Shown in pieces: positions 55,059 to 64,000 of a stretch of 64,000 bases of DNA. The stretch covers positions 19,052,001 through 19,116,000 of the forward strand of contig OX335647.2 of the NCBI GenBank assembly GCA_946894095.1. Reading direction: 5' to 3'. The notes beneath the pieces are model-generated. The model worked only from the letters and a program-made list of their open reading frames with translations. It made no database searches and had not been told where the DNA came from. This stretch comes from Incurvaria masculella. Lineage: Eukaryota; Arthropoda; Insecta; Lepidoptera; Incurvariidae. Numbering within the stretch: the first letter of the stretch is position 1; the number at the start of each line of letters is the position of its first letter. A program made the translations under genes and the position numbers.

Positions 55059-57984
55059 TTTTGCTATGGGCCACTTGGTAGTTTTGGTATAAAATCAAGC
55101 AGTTGAGAGACTACATGCGCCGCCGTAAAATACCATTACCATATCGTGAATTAGTCTAAATAAACCAGATAATTCGTCATGTTTGCCCACGATTTGCACC
55201 TGTTTGATAACACCTCCTTAGAGAACGCTCAGATAAGCCAAGGTTTACCAAGCGCCGAGCCGCAGGGTGCGTGCTTGCCAGTTTCTGTTTACCAACGGAA
55301 CAACGGCAGGCTTTGATAATGGATATTTGAGCAAGATATCTTGCTTATTGAGCCAATAGCTTACCTTCAGAGCATATTTTCATACAAGTCAAGCCACGTG
55401 CTCATTCGTACGCGTGATCACGATTTTAAAAGCAAATAGAACGATACCTATGATTGCGAAAACACCAGTGCCTTCTGCTCCTAGTTTTACTTTTGCATTG
55501 CTCGATAGGCATAGTTCTACGCATAGATTTTTTGTAAACGTCTATGGTTTGAAGAAATATTTTGGAATTAAATAATTAACAGGAATCTCAATAATAATAA
55601 CGTTATTTGTCCATTAGTTAACACTTTCCATTTTAAACCATTTGTTTACACACAAAATTTTAAAATATGTTTGAAAAGACATTTGTTCAATGTCTAGATT
55701 GCATGGGCATTTTTTTCTATTTCCGATTGTGAAAAACTACTACATTTACCAAAGCATCTATTGTAAGGAAAATAGTAAAATGTAGTCACTAAAATTGCCA
55801 AGTTCAAGTCACACTGCATTCACGGTTCCGAGAAAACTAATGTTATGTGATTTTGTAACGATAGATAAATGAGCCTCATTCCATCTCATATACAGGTGCA
55901 CGGATCGAAATTTGAATATAGAATCACTCATCATTGGGAAAACAAAATACAATATACGAAGTAGGTAACCATGGCTACCTATAATAACTGTTTTTAACAA
56001 ATCTGTTCCATTCCACACTTTTGTTGCAATATTCAACTTAAAGTACGTTTTATTAAATGATTGTTTAAAATTATAAAATCAATATATTACTTTTTATTTT
56101 TTTCCATTAATTTGCAAGTGTGCATCTGATCGCAGATTAGTGGAGACCTGCAGAAATGGAAGCTAAATTGGCTAAAGGTGATTTTAATTATTTTCTTTGG
56201 ACTATTATTCCACGATTTTTTTAGATTGATTGAAGTTTTATCGTAAACCGTTGAAAAGTGAAAATGTTGAGCGAGAGCCCTGTATTTTTTCATTGTTCGG
56301 ACGAAGAGATAAACAGATGAACGTTGAAATTATGGTGCTTCCAAAAAAATTCCTTCATGTTCCTAAACATTTGAAATCCGTTCGAAAAATCGTTAAAACA
56401 ACCGAATTTTCGAGTAGATGTTTCAAATGACAGAGGAAGTCGCCGTTATTGCTTTACGGCTGGTTCAACACGAAACGTCCGCCCTTCACGAGCCAAGCGC
56501 GTCGCTTACGTCCTACTATCTCCGTGGACGGCCATTTTGATGAGTAACACAAGCATGACAAATATCAAGTGTAACGCATAGCCGTCTCTCAGCGTTCGTC
56601 TGACGTTTTTTGAGTTAATAGGCTGATTTATGGCTTCCTTTCTGCGGGATTAGCCCAGAATAATGAGCCAGCGTCCAAATGTTTCGCGCTTGGGGCATAT
56701 GTGGTATGATATGTGGTATAATTATATAGGCGAATGTTGCGAGGCCGACTATGTGGGCATCGGAAACTATAAGTGAACTTAAGAGTGGGTGTAAACCAAC
56801 ATGTTTATGATATTTTCGTGTGCATAATTTATATGTTGGATGGGACATGTTTGCTTATATTTGAAATTTATAAAACTCAACCTTGTAAGTCCACGAATCT
56901 TAGTCTTATGCGAAAAATATCATCTTTATTCGATTGACCATAGGTATCGTTCAATGGCCACCTTTCGATAAAAGGGGTTACCACACACTGTCCTGCAAAA
57001 ATATAACATCTAATTTAGTACCTTCCTAGTTTAGTAGTTAGTGCTGTTTTCTAAACTTTTATTATACAGGTTGCCCCAGTACAGGAGGGCCATATTCCTC
57101 ATTATTGTTTGTTTATTTATGTTATCATACTGATTATTTTCGTAGTATTTACCACTACAGGCATATATATTTTCTTCTTTTTTTTCTTTAAATATATAAA
57201 TAATAATATATAAAATAAAATTATATACTATATATATAATCATTACATACATACTTATATAATTAGTGGTTACAAATACATGGCAGTCTTAATGTTTTCT
57301 GTATGTGATCGTAGGTTTTTTAATCAGTGCACAAAACAATAATAATACATAGACACCTAGGTACTTTGTCAGCTATTTAAATACCTTATTTCTTAACTCT
57401 GTTGCATCTGGTGTTGTGTAATGACTTGTTGTATATTTTGTTGTGTTACTTTGTTTGTTGTTGTATCATTACATGTTAAGATGCTCTTAATAAATATAAA
57501 AAATATATGGGCACGTGTGAATCAGATGTCCATTACCCGAATATGTTATGAATTCAATCAAAAAACAGAATTGTCCTAAGTAGTAAGAAGAGTCATACTG
57601 CCCAATTTCAAAACACACAATCGTAAGTCAATGATTTAGATATGTTTTTAATCACAACCCCAAATTTCTAATAGTTAACAAATAACCCCAAAAAAAAATT
57701 TTTGTGTAATTTTCTTGCTCTACAATAAGGAGATATTAACAATATTGCATAGATATTCCAAAAATCTCATAAATCTTTTAAAATATAGTAAGTAATCCCT
57801 CAACCAAAAGCAATCGTTTCCATTCAAAACGAATGCAGAAATCAGTGTTGAGCCAGATCTGGAGGTTTCCATCAAAAAATTAGTTCTCGCTTCGGTTTTT
57901 GGATAGTTAAATATTTCTCAATGTATGTCTTAAGGTTTCTTTTTCGGTACCGCAGGAAACAATATGATTGTTTAAATGATTTGG
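55059..57984. other. Gene-free AT-rich stretch
   Basis: No gene recognised over 2.9 kb. It contains AT-rich simple sequence at about 57170-57245 and scattered short ORFs without motifs (55809-56036, 56087-56430, 56615-56848, 57031-57252). Confidence 0.4.
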
Positions 57985-58280
57985 ACCTCAGGCCTTAAAG
58001 AAGAGGGATATGCCATCGACCGCGTCTTCTATGATACCCGCTGTCTCAAATTTTCTAAAACTACCAACTCAACTTCCACGTATATGTATGCCACACGAAA
58101 ACGTATTAGAGGGTGTACGTGGAGGGATTTGACTTGACGAACGCATTTTCGAGCACATTTGCACGCGGTGGCGATACTTCGCCTGTGTGGCATCCGACGC
58201 GCCGCCGGATTCCCATATGGCACTTTGGTCAATCGGAGGAGTCGTGATAATCGACCGCATGCCACTTACGAGAAGACTTT
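57985..58280 (+). repeat. Dispersed repeat 'ggagatgtgccat', copy 3
   Basis: 'agagggatatgccatcgacc', 'acgaaaacgtattagagg', 'cctgtgtggcatccgacg', 'cgccgccggattcccatat', 'atcggaggagtcgtg', 'cgaccgcatgccac'. It shares the CG-rich half with 21975-22190. The minus-strand ORFs inside are not conserved as protein. Confidence 0.6.
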
Positions 58281-58355
58281 TTCTCTTCAGAGTTTTCGAG
58301 TGATTCGGTAAACTGATATGTCAACGCTGGTAGATACGCAGGCTCGCATACTTAA

Positions 58356-58872
58356 GGTGGCCCAACCCGCTCATCTCCCCATACAAAAGGGGAAAGAAGA
58401 TCACGCCCATATTTCTTTATAGCTTTATTTGGTCGAACTAGATGTCTGATGACCATTCGCATTGTAAAATTGTGTTTAGTTTCTATGTTATAAGGTCCGA
58501 AAGTTCGAATTTTTCGCGCGTTTTATACAATAACTTTGGAGGTGGATTACGCAATGATAAAGTAAGAACATCGTAAAAAGATTAGTCATCAGACATAGCT
58601 TATTTAATCACGATTTATGATCTATTTGGTTTTTGTTAGATTTTTTACTACAGCGGTCGTGGTTTACTTTTAGCTATAAGTCGTTTTAAAATCAAAATTT
58701 TCGTAAATCTTACCAAATCATACACTATGCACATTGTCTTTTTTGTGGACATGTTGCATCTTCCTCATCACGGAGCCTGTCTTATTCTTTGAAACAGAGA
58801 AGGTCCCAGAGCGCAACAGCACGGTTTTGTACCGTGCCCGCGAATGAGTTGGGCCCGCCGGGTTGGGCCACC
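58356..58872. mobile_element. TTAA-flanked MITE, family C copy 1
   Basis: A 517-bp element between TTAA at 58352-58355 and 58873-58876. The inverted ends are GGTGGCCCAACCCG. Internal landmarks are 'ccccatacaaaaggggaaag', 'gtctgatgaccatt', its inverted partner 'agtcatcagacatag', 'tttggaggtggattacgca' and 'cagagcgcaacagcacgg'. Nearly identical to 62878-63400, so the family spread recently. No ORF. Confidence 0.93.
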
Positions 58873-58876
58873 TTAA

Positions 58877-59124
58877 GAAGCTGGATTCGTTTCTAACAAT
58901 TCTGTCGCGACGCTCAAGTTCTGTTTACTTGCGGTCATTGATCATAAAAAGCGGTCTCTTTTCTGTCTCAACATTTTGATGCATGTAATGTCTAAACAAA
59001 TAGCATGATGTTCGCAGCGCTGCTGTAGCGCCGCTGGCGGCTACATGGAAGGAAGCAGGCGCGTCGGAGATTTGGGTAAGTAAATATGTATTTTGTTATC
59101 TCTTCAGTGTGGAGTAAGAACTGT
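58877..59124. other. No recognised feature
   Basis: GC-mixed DNA; nothing identified. Confidence 0.3.
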
Positions 59125-59390
59125 GCGGCTTTAACTGGATCGAAAACATGAACAATTTTTTATCGCCGCTTCACCTATAGATTCATCCAGTGCGGTGGTA
59201 TCAACCCAAGCTTGCTTAATTTTACCACCTATTAGGGGAAGAGGACCAATAGTTTTACATGGTTCGGAACCCATGGAACAGGTCGCATTCGTAACGAAAT
59301 ATATTTATCCGACTCAGAACGGGACGAGGATTTGAACCCAGACCTCTTGCAGAAATGCAAGTCGTCTAGCCCCTAGACCACGATGCTATG
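59125..59390 (-). mobile_element. SINE copy 11, tRNA-type head
   Basis: 'tatcgccgcttcacc', 'cagtgcggtggtatcaaccc', 'agttttacatggttcgg', 'atggaacaggtcgcattcg', 'gacgaggatttgaacccag', 'cctctagcccctagac'-like head. It follows 43663-43990 from body to head. The distal tail is missing. Confidence 0.75.
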
Positions 59391-60243
59391 AATGGAAATA
59401 ATGATAAGTAAAAACTAACCCTTGAGTAACGATATCCTCTATTTGTTGTAGGCAGTGGCGTATATAAACATTTGGTTGACGTTGAAAAAATTTCCAACAA
59501 AGTTTTCACGATCGACGAATCTATGTTCTTATGCACGGGAAAAAATACAGTGGGACTATTTGTATCCTTTTGAAATTCCGGAACCCACACTGCATTGACA
59601 AAAAGTCGGTGGAAATCGATTTTCAAGGCTGCAAAAATAATCATGAAGAAGTTTAGTACATTTTGGAAATAGGATTGTGCGACAAGTGGACTCTTACATT
59701 GCTAAATATAAAGTCGAAACCTGTCAGTTCTCTACCATCGCGCCGGAACAAAAACCTTTTACTCCATATTACGTGCAGCGTTAGCCAGCAGTAGCGTGCA
59801 ATCAATGTTTATGAAACGGCGAGTCTTGCTGCAGGGGTTGAGGTGAAACAACTTCCCCCACCCCCTCCCCCCCCGGGGTGCGAGGGGGGGGGGATCACCG
59901 CACTGAGGGATAGAGGTGAGGCGTCAGACTAACACGAGAGTGAGCCCTGGTGGGGCTGTGTCAACTAGGGCGATGGTCGACTCTCGTCAAAGTTTCATTA
60001 CCATTATTCAGTGTTTAAGAGACTGCACAGTTACGATTTATCAGTATTTCTGATGTCCAGCAACTCTTGAATGTAGCAAATCTATACTGTATCGGTTATT
60101 CAGCACATAAATCAAATACATTCTATATCTCATTATTTCTATATGTTCTCTATAGTTTTGAATACAGTGTCTCTTAGGTCATCTATCTCGTATGTTAACT
60201 TGCTTCGTTCGTATGTTGTTTAGGTTCGAATTTTGTATAATTT
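59391..60243. other. Gene-free; C/G homopolymer hairpin
   Basis: No gene. 59854-59893 has a C-rich strand followed by a ten-G run, able to form a hairpin or quadruplex. The ORF at 59366-59644 begins in the SINE. Confidence 0.4.
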
Positions 60244-60440
60244 TTAGGGTTCCGTACCCAAACGGTTAAAACGGAACCCTAAGAGGGTTCCGTTTTAACC
60301 TTCGCTTAAGCCTTCGCTGTCCGTCCGTTCGTCCGTCCGTCACAGGGCTAAATCTCATGAAAACTTGATTTTTTGGTGTTGAATCTTGGTACGGAAACCC
60401 TCGTGTGCACGTCCGACTCGCACTTGGCCGGTTTTTTTAG
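60244..60440 (+). repeat. Lepidopteran 'agggttccgtaccc' repeat
   Basis: 'tagggttccgtacccaaac', 'cgctgtccgtccgttcgtcc', 'ctcgtgtgcacgtccgactc', 'gcacttggccggttttttt'. I recognise this as one of the commonest moth/butterfly repeats. It contains a perfect hairpin: GGTTAAAACGGAACCCT (60264-60280), loop AAG, and its reverse complement (60284-60300). Non-coding. A worn copy is at 21305. Confidence 0.8.
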
Positions 60441-60479
60441 TACTTCTAGCATCCGATTAACTTGAAATTTCACATACCT

Positions 60480-60905
60480 TATCGCAAATGTTAGTTCAAT
60501 GAAAGCCCACTGAGCGCGCTCTTCAATTTCGCCATACAATTGAAAACGCCAGTCGATCGGTTTGCCGTAAACGCCAATTTAGGTAACAATTGGGATTACA
60601 GGCTCTGGCGTTTTCAAATGTATGGAGATATTGAAGAGCGCGCGCAGTGGACGTTAAGCGAAATACCAATTGCGAGTCCGAGTTTGATTTGACAGCTTAC
60701 TCAACGTTGCCGTAAATGCGTCGACGTCGCCGTGTACGTCGACTCCGCGTTTTCATAAAAATCGGAAATCCGAGTTTGACTTTGACAGCTTGAAGAAGTA
60801 AAACCACAGAATATGTACTCAAAACTTGTATGGAGTTTGACGTTTTTACGGAACTTCGAAATTACGTAAACGCCAATTTAGGTGAGAACTGAGACTACCG
60901 GCTCA
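60480..60905 (+). mobile_element. Palindromic-end MITE, copy 3 (composite)
   Basis: Two pieces in a row. 60480-60594 contains 'gagcgcgctcttcaatttcg', 'gccagtcgatcggtttgcc' and a right end 'cgccaatttaggtaacaatt'. 60598-60905 is almost a whole copy, from 'ctggcgttttcaaatgtatg' through 'gtcgacgtcgccgtgtacg' to 'cgccaatttaggtgagaact'. It is either an insertion of one copy next to another or an unequal-exchange dimer. Confidence 0.75.
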
Positions 60906-61251
60906 GATTACGGACGCGTATCTTGGCACAAATGTCCAAAAATCAGTTGATTTGTGGACAGCTGACGTCGAATGGGTCGACCTATGGCATTGAGAGCGCG
61001 CGTTGCCGACAGCAGAACAGGAGGGAGGGGCCGCGCCGTCCATCTTACGGCTGTCACTTCCTTTTGCTGATCGCAAGACTCACGCTAAAAATTATGGGCA
61101 TCGCCGGTGCGAGGGCGCCGGGGAATTAAACTGAACCGAGGCTTCTGGACTCCGCAGCGCTGCGGGGGAGGAATTCCGTTCATTTACTTGCTACGGTGAT
61201 TATATTAGTAATGTTTTTATGTATATTTATTTTTAAATATTTTTTTATTTG
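60906..61251. other. No recognised feature
   Basis: GC-mixed sequence. The ORF at 60923-61129 has no domain. Confidence 0.3.
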
Positions 61252-61462
61252 ACCTGATATGGGTGGCTAATACCCGACAACTATCGTTATTATATTAGCC
61301 TAATACACCACATTCCCGAAGGAATTAGTTGCCATGCCAGAACCTTCCATTTATGAGCACGGCTACATTGAACTGGATGCAAAACACGGACATTTTTTGA
61401 TTGCCGCTTTGACCATCTTTTCATCCAATGCGATGGTAGTAACCCGGGCGGGCTTGAACCCG
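61252..61462 (-). mobile_element. SINE copy 12, tail and body
   Basis: Very well-preserved tail and body: 'atgggtggctaatacccg', 'cgaaggaattagttgccatg', 'gagcacggctacattgaac', 'gattgccgctttgaccatc', 'aacccgggcgggcttgaacc'. It stops abruptly before the head, i.e. 5'-truncated as in incomplete reverse transcription. Confidence 0.8.
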
Positions 61463-61499
61463 AATTCTCGACCGCGTCATTTTGCAAATTTTATGTTTT

Positions 61500-61572
61500 C
61501 TTTTATTTTTTATTTCGTCCGCGGTCCCCCTGGGATAGGTCTGCGGACCCCAGGTTGGGAAACGCTGGTGTA
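61500..61572. repeat. hAT-type terminal fragment
   Basis: 'cgtccgcggtccccctggga' and 'ctgcggaccccaggttggga', then 'aacgctg', read on the minus strand as CAGCGTTTCCCAACCTGGGGT, the style of end seen in hAT elements ('CAG.GGTT(C)CCAACC'). Only one end is recognised. Confidence 0.5.
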
Positions 61573-62687
61573 GAGTACTGTGGCATAGATCAACTCACTC
61601 GTTTTTTTTATTGCAAAGCAATTTTTTTGTTTGCCCTCTGAACAAAAAAAGGGTCGCAAATATCTTCTACTAAAACTACTGTACCAAGCAAGTCTCATCG
61701 TATCGAAGTTTTGAACGTAACTGCAGCCTTATTAAGAAAGAAATTTAGATTTAAGCGTAAAATGAATGTAAGATATGAACTATAAAATGGATGCTTTGTA
61801 ACATAAGTTTCAAGAAAAGTATTTTTACGAATTAAAAGATCCGTTTATTTTTCTCTTTCTATTTTCCATGACCCGTGCCTGTTATAATGTATTATTCCTT
61901 GGAATTTCTGATTCAATAAATCTATAATGAAAAAAAATAATCAGTTGGGGGCCGATAAAACCTTATGCAACGAAAACACGTTAGTAAGTGCCATAACAGG
62001 AATTTGGTAACTTACTAATGTTTAGTTAGAACAATAGCAACAGCGTGCATCTCCGACACAGACTTTCTGGATCCATAGTTTTGCATCACCAACAGTTCAT
62101 GATGAAACTCGATTTTCCCTCCGCCGCCGAATCCCCAAAGGCGTTGTTCCCGCCACCCGAGCACCCGTCCTCGCCAGGGAGACCCCTGCAGAAGCCGTTA
62201 CGGAGACGACATTCGTTACCGCGTCGCCTTCGCTCAAGCCCATTTTTGGGTCATAAACCCATCGAGGTGTAGCGAGATGCGGCGCCCGAGAGAGTTACGG
62301 CCGATCGGGATTACTGATTAGCGTCGCGAGCTGTGAGCCGTCTCCGCCCCCGCCGCCACCGCCCCCGCCGCCTCCGCCCCCGCCGTCCCCGCCCCCGCCG
62401 TCTCCGCCCCCGCCCCCGCCGCCGCCGCCCGCCTAAGTAGCTCCGCCGCACTCATGCTTGAGGGCGGTTTGCGGCGTCGCGGCGCGGCGTCGTGGTAGTA
62501 CTTAGCCGTGAGCGAAACTGTACACGTCTATCAGGAGATTGCTTTTGTTATCACCTCTATTGGCCTTGTCATAATTTAATTTATGAACTGTTGAGCTATG
62601 CTTGAACAAAAAAATATATTTACAAAAAAATATATCTAAAATATGGCTCTTTTTAGGTTAAGATACAGGTTTATTTTTTTATGTAAT
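61573..62687. other. CpG-rich island with CCG-type low complexity
   Basis: 62040-62510 is very GC-rich. An ORF at 62045-62272 (Pro, Ser and Arg rich, 75 codons) might be an exon but has no domain. 62335-62435 is nearly pure (CCGCCC/CCGTCC/CCTCC). The island could mark a promoter or first exon. The rest is AT-rich. Confidence 0.35.
62335..62435. repeat. C-rich (CCGCCC)n-like low-complexity tract
   Basis: About 100 bp made almost only of C and G with scattered T and A ('ccgcccccgccgcc', 'ccgtccccgcccccg'). The minus strand is G-run rich and quadruplex-prone. No open protein is implied. Confidence 0.8.
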
Positions 62688-63525
62688 TGGACATGGATAG
62701 CTAATGAAATTTCATGATATTAGCCTGACGCACCACATTGGAAGTTCATAGGTGTCAAGCCAGTACCTTCTTTATATAGCTCGGCTAAATCGAACTGTAT
62801 GGAATACACGGACAATTTATATTGCCGCTTCGACCATCGTTCATTCAATGCGTGGTTTCCAACCCTGGCGGGATTAAGGTGGCCCAACCCGCTCATCTCC
62901 CCATACAAAAGGGGAAAGAAGATCACGCCTAAATTTCTAGTCAGAGATCCAAAATTTTGCTCAAAATAGCTTTATTTGATTGAAGTAGATGTCTGATGAC
63001 CATTGGCATTGTAAAATTGTGTTTGGTTTCCAAGTTATAACGTCCGAAAGTTCGGATTTTTCGAGCGTTTTATACAATAACTTTGGAGGTGGATTACGCA
63101 ATGATATAGTAAGAACATCTTAAAAAGATTAGTCATCAGACATAGCTTATTTAATCAAGATTTATAATCTATTTGGTTTTTGTTAGATTTTTGACTACAG
63201 CGGTCGTGGTCTACTTTTATCTATAAGTCGTTTTGAAATTAAAATTTTCGTAAATCTTACCAAGTCTTTTTTGTGGACAGGTTGCATATTCCTCATCATG
63301 GAGCCTGTCTTATTCTTAGAAACAGAGAAGGTCCCAGAGCGCAACAGCACGGTTTTGTACCGTGCCCGCAAATGAGTTGAGGCCGCCGGGTTGGGCCACC
63401 TTAAACCACCTAGTAAGTAAGTACAGGATCTCTATAGTGTTACGTGTAATTGAACCATGACCAGCCTCAACGGTTGAAAATGGTCATCCATTTAGAACTT
63501 AACCGTGCTCAGAGTTGCTTGCGAG
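62688..63525 (-). mobile_element. SINE copy 13, 5S head, split by MITE
   Basis: The tail and body are at 62688-62877 ('ggacatggatagctaat', 'gatattagcctgacgcacc', 'cttcgaccatcgttcattc', 'aaccctggcgggattaa'). After the TTAA MITE (62878-63400) the body resumes ('aaccacctagtaag') and the 5S-type head follows ('gcctcaacggttgaaaatgg', 'tcatccatttagaac', 'cgtgctcagagttgctt') to about 63525. It supplies a dated nesting: the MITE is younger than the SINE. Confidence 0.85.
62878..63400. mobile_element. TTAA-flanked MITE, family C copy 2
   Basis: A 523-bp sister of 58356-58872, with ends GGTGGCCCAACCCG and TTAA at 62874-62877 and 63401-63404. It is inserted in a SINE body. Sequence differences from copy 1 are few, mainly a short 'caaaattttgctcaaaat' segment present only here and 'catacactatgcacattg' only in copy 1. 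Confidence 0.93.
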
Positions 63526-63680
63526 GCCGGCAAATGTGGCCTATTCTTCACCCAAAGTCCAGTTCAACTTTTTAAAATGCAAAGTCTCTTCAAGCAAGAT
63601 TAGAATTATATAGATTGAGAATAAATCTGCGACATCTACATAAATAAACTTTCGGTTTAGAAAATAAGCGGAAATAATAA
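63526..63680. other. No recognised feature
   Basis: Short AT-rich spacer. Confidence 0.3.
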
Positions 63681-63885
63681 GCGTGTTTGCGTCCACTGCT
63701 GGACATACGCCTCTCCAATTTTTCTCCAGTCCTACCGGCCCTCAGTAGTACGGAACCACTGCTTTCCGCCGACGCACTTGATGTCGTCGTCCCACCTGGC
63801 GGGTGGTCTTCCCGCACTCCGTTTTCCTGTCCACGGCCGCCAGTGCAGGACACGGTTACTCCAACGGTCGTCATCTCTTCGGCTG
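63681..63885 (-). mobile_element. RTE LINE 3' fragment, minus strand
   Basis: On the minus strand it encodes DDRWSNRVLHWRP, GRPPARWDDDIK, WFRTTEGR, an internal TAG, DWRKIGEAYVQQWTQ. This is about 20 codons longer upstream than the copies at 8752 and 23728. The in-frame stop confirms it is dead. The (CTGA)n tail is not present. Confidence 0.85.
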
Positions 63886-64000
63886 ACTAAATACGTACAC
63901 TTATAATAAAAAACTAAAGAAAAAACGATATCAAAACATTATGGTTTTTTTAAACATGTGTCTTAATTTCGGGTGCTATGGTATCATAGATGTACCCGCG
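63886..64000. other. Window edge, nothing recognised
   Basis: AT-rich sequence up to the end. Confidence 0.3.

Noticed and set aside
62045..62272. Protein-coding exon in the CpG island
   Set aside because: The frame is Pro/Ser/Arg-rich low complexity without domain; a possible 'ccaacag' acceptor is too weak. Kept only as a possibility in the region note.

Overview
The window looks like gene-poor, repeat-dense nuclear DNA of an insect, most likely a moth or butterfly (Lepidoptera). The reasons are: an AT-rich background with short CpG-rich patches; TTAGG-type insect telomere motifs; repeats I recognise as typical of Lepidoptera (the 'aaccgacttcaaaaaaggagg' and 'agggttccgtacccaa' families); SINEs with RNA polymerase III heads; RTE and jockey/CR1-type LINE tails; a mariner element; and a Dong/R4-like LINE. 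I see no intact host gene, tRNA gene or rRNA gene. Almost every short ORF is accidental or lies inside a repeat.

Two regions carry real coding sequence. At 10205-13265 a mariner element has a transposase gene that reads cleanly but is split, directly after its second catalytic Asp codon, by a 1.78-kb DNA transposon (11129-12909). The insert has terminal inverted repeats and an 8-bp target duplication. On its minus strand it holds a THAP-like fragment about 155 bp from the right end, which together point to the P-element superfamily. At 35706-39794 (minus strand) lies an apparently complete 4.1-kb non-LTR retrotransposon with one intact 1302-codon ORF: a tandemly duplicated N-terminal module, a reverse transcriptase with YMDD, a CCHC knuckle and a restriction-like endonuclease. 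It is flanked by a 14-bp TAA-rich target duplication, as expected for the R4/Dong group.

The rest is a mosaic of small elements. One SINE family recurs at about thirteen places with a shared body and tail but two different pol III heads: tRNA-like (for example 43663-43990) or 5S-rRNA-like (32163-32352, 34457-34640, 63401-63525). Three unrelated MITE families are flanked by TTAA (42772-43243, 48810-49170, and 58356-58872 with its sister 62878-63400). Other families are a hAT-like MITE (two copies), a palindromic MITE with conserved 'cacctaaattggcg' ends (three loci), and a foldback element at 4239-4545 whose loop is (TTAGG)9. LINE relics lie at 8752, 23728, 27447, 34149, 45985-47295, 54600 and 63681.

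Nested insertions give a relative chronology. The P-like element is younger than the mariner. A TTAA MITE, a hAT-like MITE and LINE tails are younger than the SINE copies they interrupt. The remaining gaps are AT-rich single-copy sequence with CpG-rich islands (about 100-420, 1340-1720, 2180-2360, 4790-5150, 18280-18500, 22740-23060, 24120-24560, 43250-43480, 45230-45600, 62040-62510) that could be promoters, exons or regulatory DNA of genes outside the window, and several strong G-quadruplex-prone tracts.
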